A stretch of DNA of 64,000 nt from assembly GCA_024138025.1 (NCBI GenBank), contig JAMXBD010001099.1, forward strand, positions 310,001-374,000, written 5' to 3'. Positions 43,551-55,803 of this stretch are shown in pieces. Under the pieces are notes generated by a model. The model saw nothing but the letters and a program-made list of their open reading frames with translations. It was not told the origin of the DNA and ran no database searches. A program made the translations under genes and the position numbers. The number at the start of each line of letters is the position of its first letter. Position 1 is the first letter of the stretch. The DNA comes from Combretum micranthum. Its lineage: Eukaryota > Streptophyta > Magnoliopsida > Myrtales > Combretaceae.

Positions 43551-43855
43551 AGCAAATAGGATTGTTGGATTTGATTTATTTTTGTTAGATCTTGTTTATT
43601 ATCTTTTGAACTTGTATTTCTTTAAGGGTCTATTGTGGAGTCCATGGTTTGTAACTAATTTTTCAAGCTTTATTTTACCATCATGATATAAGGTACTCCT
43701 TATTTTGATTTACTAGTGGTATGGTTTTATTAGTAAATGTTGGTTTACTTATGAGAGTAGCTTTTGAAATATATTCTTAAAAGTTAATTTTACCGCTGCA
43801 AAACTAGTTGTTTCTAGAATTAACTATATGATTTCATTAGTTAAAGTTTGTTAGC

Positions 43856-45100
43856 AAATGGTCATAAATAAGTCTTTCAAGTTAGTCTTAACATATAATG
43901 AATAAGTGTTATACGTGGCGCTGGGCATCTTAACCCTAATTTGGGGCATGATAAACGTGCCTGTAGTGTTAGAGTCAACAATTCTCCACTCCACCTTTGT
44001 TCCTAGATTAGCCTCCTGAATGGCGTTTAATAGACATGGGAGCTTTGCATATGATTCCCCACTTGCCATACCTACTCAATAGCCTTGGGCTTTACCTCAC
44101 GAATTCTCTTAAGATGGACCATGTACCTAAACTTCTTTAAGATGGTTGTTTGGAGGTCCTTCACTCTCATCTCTAAGGAATTATGAATATCCATTATAAT
44201 GCACATGGACATGTTAGTGGAGTCCAACTACGAATGATCCTGTCTAGTGGTTCCATCTAAAAACATGTGAGGGCCCTCGTATTTTGTGATGTCAAACCAG
44301 CCTTATGTTTCTTATACATGCTTTGAGTCTCACTTACAACCTTTGATGTGAGTATAGTACATTTAACTACCTATGACCTTAGGTATGAGTATGCTACCTG
44401 AAAATTTGTAATGCTTTGATATATGTCACATCTTAACAACCTGTATAAGATGATCTTTACTCTTGAACAACATTCCAAGCTTGAATTCATCGCTAAAGCT
44501 CCAATCTTTTGCACACATTTCTTTCTCATCATCAAATGTAGCATAGTCACTACCTACATCTACAGTGAAAAATGGCAATGGCTCTGAGCTCCTACTATCA
44601 ACATTTGTAAGAGCTACAAAACGGTACCACTCATTACCCTATGTGGTATATGGGAAGTAGTTACCTACTAAGGCAAACCTATACCCATTCATTTTCATCT
44701 TCATCATAGTCGTCACTAGATTCACTTACAGATGAGTCTTGCATCGCATCTATCATGCTGCTATCTAATGCTGTGAACCCATTTCAAAGTTACCATCTTG
44801 ACCTGACTGCTAACTATTGTCTCGTAGGATTGGCGTCTTCATCTTAGCCCTTGGCTACCAACATTTCTATGAATGCCAATGTCTCTCTTAGTCTATGTGA
44901 CAACTCCTTTTCAAATATCACCACCACTAAACTTCTATGTCCACCAACATTTCCGAGCTGCATCATCATCAATCACTGGATCAAATAATAACTTAGTATT
45001 ATCTTTAATAGTAACCCTATGGTACAACTCAACCTAATGTGTCAACCTATTTATCTTAAGTCAACTACAAATTATGACTAGGATTTGCTCATGTAGAGTT
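43856..45100 (-). pseudogene. Mutator-like (MuDR) transposase remnant
   Basis: Reading leftward across frameshifts: SDYATFDDEKEMCAKDWSF, FKLGMLFKSKDHLIQVVKM, HISKHYKFSGS, the KAWFDITKYEGPHMF region, STNMSMCIIMDI, LKKFRYMVHLKRIREVKPKA, then a 72-codon open stretch (43851-44069) with GESYAKLPCLLNAIQEANLG then TKVEWRI. This is the N-terminal DNA-binding (MuDR) domain through the spacer in front of the DDE catalytic domain of plant MULE transposases. The catalytic domain is missing: the LTR insertion at 41286-43855 follows immediately. Several stops; inactive. Confidence 0.82.
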
Positions 45101-45985
45101 CCTAGACACTAACCACATCAACCAACGCTTATCATAACCAAAACCATCATTTCCTTCAACAATCTTGCCATGAGCATATAGCGCAAACTTGGCCTTAGCA
45201 TTTCCCCCTATCCTACCAACTCATAAAAATATGGTTTAAATGAGAAATGTGATCATCTAACATGTTGAAGGTACAAACATTATCAACTTTTTAATGTGAT
45301 CATCAACAATATGGCCATAAAAAAATACAACATTAAAAATTAAAATTAACAATGTATCATCTTTTGAAAGGTGAAACAGGTAGTAAATCTATAATTCAGT
45401 AGTACCCTTTAATAATAATTATTGCTTTATTATTCAAAATGATTTGATTCTTTTATTACATTTAAGAAGAAAACTTAAAATTGATATGGTGTAAGACATA
45501 TAATAACATATGATTTCATAATTTCATTCCTATCAAAATTGCAGCATAAAGTACTACTCCACGAGACTACTCATATGAAATAACATACAATGTCACTTTA
45601 AATTTTGAATTTAACATCCATAAGTATACATCATGAAAAAATCTACATCGCAACTTCAATAATCGTGAAAAATTAATGTGACAAGATCAAGCAACTGTGA
45701 ATTTGGCACTCCTCAACTGATTTCAAAGTTAATTAGTTGCAATCAACACAAATCAATACTTCTTTGATGCTAAGATCAAATTAACTGAGAAAAAAAAAAG
45801 CTAATTTCATCAAAGCTTGCACTGGGATTGAATGAAATTAGGGTTAAGGTTTCAGATTTAAAAAAATTTAGGATTTTTGTCGAATTTAAATGGGGAAGAA
45901 GAAGAAGGCAGGAAAATATGACCCTATCAACCTCTTCTCTCTCTCTCTCTCATGTTTTATTATCTTATCTATGTGTCTAATCCAT
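45101..45985. other. Probable 5' flank of the Mutator-like element
   Basis: No domain read. It contains a (CT)n run at about 45931-45950 and the T/A-rich leader-like stretch before the transposase remnant. The expected right-hand terminal inverted repeat was not recognised. Confidence 0.3.
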
Positions 45986-46189
45986 GATTTCCCTTCGATA
46001 TTAAGTATATTCTAGTGCTTATTTAGAGAATTTATTTAAGAATTGGTATTTAATTACTATTTATATTCATTTTAGATGATTTCGGAACAAAGTTAATAGC
46101 AATTATTTGATTTGGAGCAGAGAACCAAGTCAATTTTGGATTATCATAGGCATTATATGAAGTAACAGGCTCTATATAAAGATCAAATG

Positions 46190-46465
46190 CCCATCATGCC
46201 TATTACAATGGAGAAATGAGACTTAGAGACCATAATAGGCATGATCACAAGCGTTATGATGGATAACTTGAAGATCAATGATGATCATTAGGTCTATTAC
46301 CCCCATGATCAGGCCGAAGAATAGAGATCAAAGACCATCACGGGCTCAATAACAGACATGATGGCATGTTGATGAAGACAGAAAACATGGTAACCTGCAA
46401 TAATAGGCGTGATGGTAGAAATTTGTTGATCGGAGACGATCACACCTTTCATCACCTCCGTGATG
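46190..46465 (+). repeat. Cluster of AATAGGCATGATSR-type words in a U3
   Basis: At least six variants in both orientations: CATCATGCCTATTA, AATAGGCATGATCA, GTCTATTACCCCCATGATCA, AACAGACATGATGG, AATAGGCGTGATGG and CATCACCTCCGTGATGAG. The spacing is irregular, 35-60 bp. Confidence 0.7.
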
Positions 46466-46582
46466 AGGGGAGTGATTAGCTTTGTTTTGTGATTTTTAAA
46501 GATTCAAACTAATGTTTGTATGGGACACATATATGAAACATTACTTAGAAGTGACATGTCCAAATGGGCATCCTATTGGGAG

Positions 46583-46590
46583 TATAAATA
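46583..46590 (+). promoter_or_regulatory. TATA box of the LTR-like block
   Basis: GAGTATAAATAGTTTACAC follows the repeat cluster, in the same relative place as in the other LTRs of the window. Confidence 0.6.
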
Positions 46591-47654
46591 GTTTACACTC
46601 CTTTGGCAATACATTAACTCATACACATTAGTTAGTTTATTATTGTATCTTTGAAACTACAATTACAATAGGTAGAGAAAGTGTAGAGAGAGTGAAGTTG
46701 TTGTATTCAAGTATTGTAATTTGTGATTTCCTAGAAGAACTTAAGAAAGATGACGAGAATTTTTGTTCATGTCGTTGTAAAGACTTATACTGTTGTAATA
46801 AGAAAAGGGGCTTCCTTCTCTTCCCTATTCTTATGGCGTACTTTGTTTCAATTCTGCAATTTATTCATTTGTGTTCTTATTCTGCCATGAGTGAGTAATA
46901 CTTTAGGATTTATGAATTCATGTTGACATGAATGTGCATGAATATGTAGATTATCCTACTAATTATTGATTTCTAGTGATTAGAACTTCATTAAAGTTAA
47001 GATAGTGTAGTGTATGACACGGTCGTACAATAGATCTCAATGAGATATGTTGAGAAACAATTCTATTGAGTAGATCTAAATCGCTGGAACAAACCACTCT
47101 AGTTAATAGAGATATTATTAGGAAGTTTGTTGTATAGTTTGTAGAATTCAAGAATATTAACAAGAAATCAATGCAATCTTGATTTGTCCATTCATTAGGA
47201 AAGATTCTAATGAATGCAATTAAGACTAGGATTAAGGAGTTTTGAAAAGAATATTCATGATTTAAGAATTTCTGTAGACAATAATTGATAGGATGAACAT
47301 TCTAATGAATCATGTTGATATGATGGAGTAAGCCTGTTGTTCTGGTGTAACTGTCGATTAATGTAGTTTAGTTGTTAGAATTAGACTCAATATACTTCAT
47401 TAAATCAATTATTCAGACAGCTAGATAATAGAAGGATTAAGTTTTACTATTGTTTGTAATCGTTCCCTGTGGAGACGACCCTATACTCATCCGTGTTAAC
47501 AAATGATAGGTATAATTGCCTGTGGAACTGAGTGAGGGATAGAATATAGGTTTATAAATTTTAAGTCCTGGTTGCTCTAATTAGAGGCGATCTCTACGTG
47601 TCAATCCCATATTTGTTATTAAATCCATGTCGATAAATGGAGGTAACAATATAG

Positions 47655-47760
47655 CCTTGAAAAGTTTTATTAGATACCAAAATTGAACTTTTAAAAGTTT
47701 AGGTGCCTAAATGCTTTTTTCGATAAAGTTCAAGTATCAAATTTGATATTAACACATAAG
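47655..47760. repeat. Small AT-rich element related to 56821-57200
   Basis: GATACCAAAATTGAACTTTTAAAAG, then AGGTGCC and CAAATTTGATATTAAC resemble the GGTACCAAA / AAATTTGGCACC words of the inverted-repeat element at 56821-57200. Probably a MITE-like fragment. Confidence 0.4.
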
Positions 47761-47939
47761 GTATAGTTTTTGACTTATAATAATGATAAAAGAAGAATCA
47801 ACATTTTACGAAGTTGATGAATAAAGGTTCAACATTTTAAAATTAAAAAGGTGCAAATAAGAGATTATTTTATGCCAACTTATTACCCACTTAAAATGTT
47901 GATTTAAAGTATCCATGTTTCATTTGTCATTACAATATA

Positions 47940-48500
47940 GAAGAGGAGATTGAAACTTGTAATATTTTATTTGAGAGAGCAGCGATGATACATTAGGCTA
48001 CTACAAGGTGATTGGCTTTAAAATCTAAACCTTATAAAGGAATTGTGATTTGATAACAAATCATGAAATTATGATTAATCTTGAAAAAGAAGGATATTAT
48101 AGGATACAAAATGAAAGATCTAATTTTCAAATTTAGAAAAAATTTTACATTGGAAGATAATAAAATTTAAAATTGGTTAAATTGACAAAATATTACTATT
48201 CAACTTTTGGATTTTGTCGACCTAATTACTAAATAGGTCACATTGCATTCCGATATATTAAGTTGGTTCTCCTAGCTCTTGATTATTAGCATTTAATTTT
48301 GAATCAGACATAGTTTGTAGTCAATGCAATGATTAAAATGAAAGTGAAGGTAACTTATAAATTCAGGATAACTAAAAAGAAAAAATTAGAGTAAATAATT
48401 AAAATAGATTAATTTTGTTGATTAAGTTGGAGATTAAATTTGCCTGTTTCCCACATATTAAATATATACATTTTTCCACTAATAGCAATAAAATTTCTAG
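47940..48500. repeat. Locally repeated block, partial unit W
   Basis: The segment with GATTTGATAACAAATCATGA, GAAGATAATAAAATTTAAAA and ACTAAATAGGTCACATTGCATT is repeated at 52590-52960 and 55120-55500. No coding content. Confidence 0.7.
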
Positions 48501-48509
48501 ATAGGAAAC

Positions 48510-49028
48510 TATAGATGTATGGATTTGAGTGAAGTAGTCATGTGCTTGTTGCGTGAATATCATCCTATATGTGGTCTACAAGGAGTATCAACACAATGAC
48601 ATTTCAAGAATGATCAAGAGAGAGAAGTAGAATAAGGAGGAGTATGTAGTCTTAATGTCTCAAATGCACTTATGATAAGTGAAAGAGTTATCCACAAGTA
48701 ACAATCAACAAGTATTTGATGTCTTGAAATAGAAATTTAATAGCATATCAATATTTCTATTTCATTTCATCTTCTTCGAATGAGAAGGACTTGAGGTATT
48801 TATATAACTTAGCCATCAACATCATCCGTTAGATCACGTTGACAATCAACGATCAAGATGAGTTCCTTTTAGTATACGACTCATAATGAGAATGGTTGGA
48901 TGATGGACAGATCGATCTAACGGGCCTTGCTCTAAGTCCATTATGCCAAATCTCTCTCGGGACCCTATTACTCACCTATAAGTCAAGCATAAATAAATAA
49001 ATAATGTTTATCTATATAATTTAGGCCA
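48510..49028. repeat. Direct repeat R1, LTR- or MITE-like (~520 bp)
   Basis: It starts TATAGATGTATGG and shares with R2 (50892-51435) GAAGTAGTCATGTGC, AATGTCTCAAATG, GGACTTGAGGTATTTATA, CATCATYCGTTRGATCACG and a common end near ATAATTTA-GCC. GGTATTTATA could be a TATA element. Possibly solo LTRs of a small retroelement; target duplications not found. Confidence 0.65.
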
Positions 49029-49740
49029 TAAATCTTTTATTCGTCATACGTTTTTATTATATAGCTTTATATAGTAATTTATCAATCTCTTTAATATTAT
49101 TAGTTGATCATTTTATTTAAGGAAATAAACTTATCATTGTATTTAAGAATATTGACTAAAATAAAGAATCATCATTACTATTTAAGGCTTTTTTGCATTA
49201 TTGTTTTGGCCTCATTTTAGTGTCGTTTTCAAACCGTACTAATATTGTAGCTATACTAAAGCGATATAGATACTAAATTGATACCAAACACATACTGAAC
49301 TGATACGATCTAATACAGACAAAAAACTGATAATCCAATAGGCCTTTAATCTATATCTATCTATATAATTTAAGCTATAACCTTTTCATTCATCCACATT
49401 TTTATCATATAGCTATTATATAGTAATTTATTAATCTCTCTAATATTATTATTTAATCTTTTTATTTAAGGAAATGAACTTATCATTGCATTTAAGAATA
49501 TTGACTAAAGAAAAGAATCATCATCTATTATATTTAATCTATAAACAATTCATTCATTGCACACTTTTATTCTATATACTTTTATATCAATTATATTTAA
49601 TCTAAAAACAATTCATTAGTCGTACGCTTTTATACTATATAGTTGTATATGTTAACTTTATCAATTCCCCTTATTATATATTTGTTTTACTTAAAGAAAC
49701 TAATTTATTATAACATTCATGACTATTGACTGAACAATTG
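49018..49740. repeat. Two ~170-bp direct repeats plus a partial third
   Basis: Unit 1 (about 49018-49190) and unit 2 (about 49356-49530) both run from ATAATTTARGCYATAA through TATAGTAATTTATYAATCTC to AAGAATATTGACTAAA-AAA. A third, weaker copy covers 49545-49740. The spacer at 49190-49355 is unrelated. No coding content. Confidence 0.7.
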
Positions 49741-50174
49741 AATAAATATTAATTTTAAACACGTTTTTCTTTTCTTTTTTTTTTTTCCTTTTGTAACTGT
49801 CATTGTAATTATTATGTATACATAGAAGTATAATTTGATTAAATAAATTCCCTTTCTAATGTCTCATTTATTTTGTCAGTATATGGCTACATCTTCGATG
49901 AAGCAAAATAATTGCGATTAGAATTGATGTGTTATAAACTTCATTAAAAATATTTACAATGTATTAGAATATTATTTCATTAATCCTACGATTTATTTTT
50001 CATGTATTTTTATATAATTTATGCAATGTTTTAGTTTCTTCATTCATCTACTGATCTTGCATGTAATTAACTTCAATTATGTTGTTTATTGTAAAATTTT
50101 ATTTTCTTATTTAATTTTTACCCCACAACGTATGCGTCGTCTGCTAGCATAATTTTAAAACCCATTTACATGTA

Positions 50175-52985
50175 GCTTTCTTAAAAGTTGAGCACACAAA
50201 TTTCAATTTCTTTAAATTTAAATAAAAAAGTTTAAATTTCTTACTATGTTAGGTTAAGGAAAAAGAACAAATATAATATACAAACATTACGAATGCATCC
50301 AATATTTAAATTCTTTTTTAGCTTTTACTAAGATTAACTTATTAGGTTACTCCTTTAAGAGCAAACATGAAAATGGAAGCGCTATTTGCAAATGAGAAAT
50401 TTTTTCTATTTTAGTGTACATATCCGCTAATACATATAACGAATACTATTATATATATATATATTAATTCACTAGGGGCGATGGAAAAGACAAAAGAAGG
50501 TAGTGGGAGGACTTAAAAGGATGACGATTCTCGTCCGTGGAAACTTCATAATGTTTGGGATGATATATAGCGTTTTGATGTAAAACTTCATTGTTTCGTT
50601 TGCTCGTATCGGCATCAAAGAACCTGGAATTCCAAGAGCCATTATTTGCATCCATTTAACGTAATGGAAGGGTCATACTGTCAATATCCATTGCCAAGGT
50701 AAATCGTAGTTTTCCACAATCTCTGTATCATAGATATCACCCTTTCGATCGGAAAAAGGCGATAATGATACACCTATTTATTTTCATCGTATTCGGCAAG
50801 TCACAGAGGACAAGTAACAAGTTCAAAAGTCTTCAGCTCCGATCCACATCGTGGCTCTCCATCTTCTGTCTGTTAGCTTTTAGATTAAAATTGTAGATGT
50901 ATGAAGTAGTCATGTGCGTGCTACGTGAGTATTACGCTACACATGGCTTGCGAGAAGTAATAACTAATAAATAATAACTCTTCAAGGATGACTTAGAAAG
51001 AAGAGTAGTAGAGAAGAGAGTAGGTACCTTTAATGTCTCAAATGTAGTTGTGACAAGCAAAAAAGCTGTCAAGCATCAAACTCCACAAGTATTGATGAAT
51101 AAGTATCTGACCTATTAAAACAGAAATTTAGCAACACTTCAGTGTATTTTTCAGATTTCATCTTCTTCTTTTTTTTTTTTTCCTTTTTTTTTTTCAATGA
51201 AGAGGGACTTGAGGTATTTATAGTTGTTGACTATTAACATCATTCGTTGGATCACGTTGACCCATTTTAGTGCAAAGCCAAAAAGATTGGATGCTAAACG
51301 AGCTAGTTTAATGGTCCCTACTCTAAGTCTACTATATCAAATCTCGCTTAATTATTCAAATAATTGAATTGGACTTGTTAAGCCTTATTATCAACCCAAG
51401 TCAAGTCCAAATAAATAACGTATAATTTAAAGCCAGTTAAAAAAACAAAGCAAGAAAGTTGAGGTTATATGGCTTTATATGGTATGAGCTTCTGGGTTTC
51501 TTTATCACTTTTTTTATGGAAGGTAACAATTTTTTCCTTCAGGCCCTCATATAGCCATATTCTTTGGATTGTTTTTCTGCCCCAATAACACGTCACGAAA
51601 GAATAACCACTACTTGATTCTCATTTATCTTTGATATTTCAACCTTTAGATTTTGAGTTCTCTCCAATAATCTCTTGAACAATGTTGAAATGTTCCATAA
51701 CTGTAAAATTTAATAAAATAAATTTACTATGATATATAATGAATAGTTGTAATAAATAGAATTAATGAAATCCATATAAGAAGGTATTTCATAGATGCTC
51801 TGATGATGAATATAAGAAATCAGAGTTAAAATTCTTCTATGCTTATCTAGTATTACATCAGTACATGTATGAACATGCAGTGAGAAATACAATTATGATT
51901 GGATATATTGTAGTAATAAGTAGTAACTTAAAAAATAAAAACTTACTGCATATACTTTTCAAATACAGCCCAATGCAAAATTTTATTAATACTCCAGCAC
52001 TTATACATACCTATGGCATATGATGCCTAATAAGTCTTTTTCCCTTAAATGAAATTCCTCTTAATTTTATGAATAGAATTTGAATCTTTTCATTTAAACC
52101 ACTACAAGTCTTCGATAAGATTTCTCTATTGAAAGAGGAGAAATTTGAGGAGAAAATAAAGAAAAGAAAAAAAAAATGACCTCATGGTGACAAATAAGTA
52201 TCTCAACATTTACTTTTGGAATAAATAATAGCAACACAAATCTGATCAATGATTAAGATCATAATCATATAAGTAAAACCTATTACATGAACCTATGATT
52301 AGAAGTTCCTAAATCATAGATGAGGGTTAGATTGATTAATGGAAGAATGGTAGAAGTTTTGCATTAAAAAGGAAAAAAAATTGAGTCTTATGATACAAAT
52401 AGGTAATTACTTATGACATAAACTCAACTCAATTTAAAAAAAAAAAAAAAAACTTAGAAAGTTATTTAAGCTTTTCTTTTCAAGATTTATTTTGAAAAAA
52501 AAAACACATGATTATAAATATGAGGTCAAAAATTCATAGAACGAGAAAATAGACTAAAAGAATTTGAGTAATTGATTTAGAAATTTAAACCTTAATTTAT
52601 GAAAACCATGTAATGTAACTATAATATAAAAAAGTTATAAAATTATGATTGATCAAGTAATAGAGACATATTATAGGGTACAAAATTAAAGATATAACTT
52701 TTGAATTTGAAAAGGTTTTATGTGGGAAGATAATAAAATTTAAAATAATTTTTTTTTAATTGTGCCACTTAACTTTGGAATCGGTCCACTGAATTACCAA
52801 ATAGGTCGACCACATTGCATTTCGGTCAAATTGAGTTCGTTCTCCCAAATCCCACCCCTGATCAATTGTCTTTAGTTTTAAGTCCGCTTACTCTTATACG
52901 AGTCAATTCATTAATTAATTTTGTCGATTAAATTGAGAATAAAATTTTTTTCATTTTCATTATATTAAATATGTAGATTATTTCT
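50175..52985. repeat. Locally repeated block, unit X
   Basis: Collinear with unit Y (52990-55560): shared landmarks include the region around GGAATTCCAAGAGCCATTAT (50625 and 53750), GATAATGATACACCT (50761 and 53895), AGGCCCTCAT/GGGCCCTCAT (51541 and 54360) and the block also present in W. X additionally contains R2. A 63-codon minus-strand ORF (50464-50655) spans a conserved part, but the Y copy does not keep the frame. Confidence 0.75.
50892..51435. repeat. Direct repeat R2 inserted in unit X
   Basis: TGTAGATGTATGAAG...TTTAAAGCCA, homologous to R1. Unit Y lacks it at the corresponding point (near 54235), so it is an insertion. Short TTAAAA-like words flank it but do not give a convincing duplication. 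Confidence 0.7.
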
Positions 52986-52989
52986 TTAA

Positions 52990-55560
52990 ATTGTCTGATT
53001 GGAAACTTAGTATTGAGCATAGACACATAAATAAAAAATTGTTTAAATTTCATACTATTACATTAGTGAAATATGACAAATATAGTCAATAGCTTGTAAT
53101 TTAGTAGCATATGGTTATTGTACTCATCTTTGAGGTATCGAGTTTAATTTCTTATGTTGTAATAGCCCTAGTGATTGTGTTATAGTAACTACTAAAAAAA
53201 AATGACAAATATAATATATACAACATTTTGAGTACATCCATATCTTCTTTTTTTAAGATTTTGTAAAATTAACTAATTAGTTACTCCCTTAAAAAAAAAA
53301 TGGAAGCACGATTTGCATTAGAGAATTTTGTTTGTTATTAAGTATACATGTCCTATATATTACTAACTACTATTATATATAGTTTTTGAATGGGGTAATT
53401 ATTATATTTAATACATAAACTTTATATGCTTTTACATTAACCATCCAACGTTAATAAAGACAAATTTTGTATCTACATATCTTTTTATTTTTGCCATAAA
53501 CTATAAATGATAAAAAATTTTATAAATAATAAATTAATACTCTTAAACTTATTGTATAGTTTAAATATGATGGTATACTTATGAATAGTCATGGTACACA
53601 TATTTTAAATATCAATGTGTGTTTTCAGGAGTTTTAGTTAAAATAAAAAATAACATTTTTCTCTTTTAATGTTTGTGTTGATAGCGTTTTGTCCCTAAGA
53701 CAGGTGAAACTTCATTGTTTCAATTGCTTTCACTGGCATCCAAAAGCTTGGAATTCCAAGAGCCATTATGTGCTTTCTTAAACGTCACTGGTACTATCAA
53801 CATCCATTGCAAGCAAATCGTGGCTTTCCATCCACAAGTTCTAAGTCAATATCATAAAAATCATCCGATCGATTAGGAAAAAAATAAAAGTGATAATGAT
53901 ACACCTGCTTATTATCTTCGTCGTATGTGATTGCTATGTTATTAAGAATCTAAGAAGTCATCAAGCTCTATTTTATCTTGTTGGGTTTTTTATTCTAGTT
54001 ATTTTAATATTTTATTATTTTTATCGTTTTTAAATAGATTATTTATAAAAAAAAATATAAATAAAAAAAATATTTTTATTTATAAAAAGTCAAATAGACC
54101 ATACTGATCGAATACAAATAAAATACATATACATATAGATTTAGATAAAATACAAATAAAAATAATCTAAATACACCTAGACCAGATCCACAACATGACT
54201 TTTCCATCTCCTACTGTTAGTTTTGAAAGTTTGAATTAACAAAACAAAGCAACAAAGTTGATGTTACATTATTATATATAGTCAATTCGACATCTGTACA
54301 GTTTAAACTGAAGGCTTTCCATCAAGTTTTGGAAGATAGCATTTTTTTCTCGACTTCAGGGCCCTCATTCATATTCATTGGATTGTTTTCTTGCCCTAAT
54401 AGCACGTCATGGAAAAATAACTATTGCTTGATTTTTATTGCTCTTTCAAATTTAAATCTTAATTTTTTTGTTCTCCCTAGTAATCTCTTTAATGATGTTG
54501 AAACCTTCTGTATCTGTAAAGTTTAATAAATAAAAAATTTAGTATGATCTATAATAACTATAAATAGAATTAAAAATCTATATAAGGAAGGAAAACTTTT
54601 AAGGTCTATGATTGTTGCTAATGTTATAATTTAATTTTGTACAAAATAAACTATTGTAAAAAATTTTAACAGTTTCAATCACAGTAAGAATAGATATAAA
54701 CAATTGATGATGTGATGGGAGCGATCTCATTGTAACCACCATAGGACCCTGGAATTTTTCTATAAAATAGTAATGTAGTATTAATAGATACTCTTATGAT
54801 GAATATCTAAAAAATTACATCAATTTTATTATTCAGGACTTACCTAAATATTCCAAAGATGAGGATATAGGAACTATATTTGAAATTCTTCTATATTCAT
54901 TACAACGGTGGGAATTTAGGAAATATAAAAAGAAAACGGTTTGAATCTTAGCCTAGTTAATTGATTATGAGGTGAAGTCAACTCGATTTAAAGAAGCTTA
55001 GAAAAGTTATCTAAAGGTTTTATCTTTTAGACTTATTCTGAAGGCAAACAAAATAATAAACATGAGATCAAAAATTTATAGAAAGAAACTAAAGTAATTT
55101 GTTTTAAAATTTAAACCTCAGAATTTATGCAAACCTTCCATGGAACTATGATTTAGTAACAAATTATGAAAGTATGGTTAATCTAGTAATAGAAACATAT
55201 TATTGGATACAAAGTTAAAGACCTAAGATTTAGATTTGGAAAACTTTTACTCTAGAAGATAATAAAATTTAAAATAGCTTGCATTTGGTTAACCTAACTG
55301 CATTTCATTGGGTTGGCTTCTGACTCCTTTGTCAATTGCCTTTAATATTAAGTCGAGTTAGTTTGTAGAAATCATTGCACTAATTAAAATGAAAGTGAAA
55401 GTGATCTAGGACTTTAGGACAACGAATAGAAAGAATTTAAAAGTCAATAATTGATATTAGTTAATTTTTTTATTAAATTGAGGATCAAAATTGTGCTTTT
55501 CCTTATGGTAAATTTATAGATTGTATCATTAAGAGAAATAAGTTATCTTGATTGGAAACT
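52990..55560. repeat. Locally repeated block, unit Y
   Basis: Direct tandem neighbour of X. It begins and ends with GATTGGAAACT-AGT-words (52998 and 55549), consistent with unequal exchange at a repeated boundary. It contains the SINE-like fragment at 53088-53204. Confidence 0.7.
53088..53204 (+). mobile_element. SINE-like fragment with A-rich tail
   Basis: TAGCATATGGTTATTGTACTC, then GAGGTATCGAGTTTAATTTC (a worn box B of the GGTTCGAATCC type), ending in ACTAAAAAAAAA. The related copy at 55660-55803 has the same order and a longer poly-A. Confidence 0.45.
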
Positions 55561-55659
55561 GAGTGGAGATAGAGTTTTACTATTATAAATACTCATATTC
55601 AATTTCCAACCATACCATAATTTGAAAAGTAAGCACATTACAAATGGAATAATGGAAGG

Positions 55660-55803
55660 AAACAACCATTGGCCTTATAGCCTAATAGCATCTGGTCCAA
55701 GTCATCTTTAAGGTACCAAGTTGGATTATCTGTGTTAGAGCGTTGTAATAGTCCTATGTGGCTGCTTGTAGTTGCTCTTATCGCCAAAAAAAAAAAAAAA
55801 AAT
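55660..55803 (+). mobile_element. SINE-like fragment with poly-A tail
   Basis: TAGCATCTGGTCCAAGTCATC, AAGGTACCAAGTTGGATTATC, GTTGTAATAGTCCTATGTGG, then a run of 17 A. It resembles 53088-53204. tRNA origin is only suggested by the box-like words. Confidence 0.45.

Larger units (their letters stand above)
41286..43855 (+). mobile_element. Solo LTR, plus strand, in a Mutator-like element
   Basis: It starts TGTAATATCCAAAAATTTTC and ends GTTTGTTAGC where GTTACA would be expected, flanked by AAATG. Its length is ~2345 bp once the nested 220-bp TRIM LTR and that LTR's duplication are removed. The segment ATATAAGTATTCATGCTTCT then TATATCAAC-CTTTGAGCA corresponds (inverted) to blocks in the LTRs at 12470 and 30477, so it belongs to the same broad LTR group. 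TACCGCTGCAAA near the end and the acceptor plus acidic ORF module at 43453-43550 support this. Confidence 0.82.
45990..47648 (+). mobile_element. LTR-like block (probable solo LTR), ends not proven
   Basis: The organisation is that of an LTR: a repeat-rich U3 (46190-46465), a TATA box (46583-46590), a leader-like region, then TTCCCTGTGGAGACGACCC near 47465 and GTTTATAAATTTTAAG, which parallel CCCTGAGGACGACACCC and GTTTATAAATTCTAG in the solo LTR at 15725-17164. A possible 3' end is GGAGGTAACA at 47648. No target duplication could be confirmed. Confidence 0.55.

Noticed and set aside
50464..50655. 63-codon ORF in unit X
   Set aside because: The duplicate in unit Y (about 53690-53800) does not preserve the frame, so there is no sign of coding constraint.
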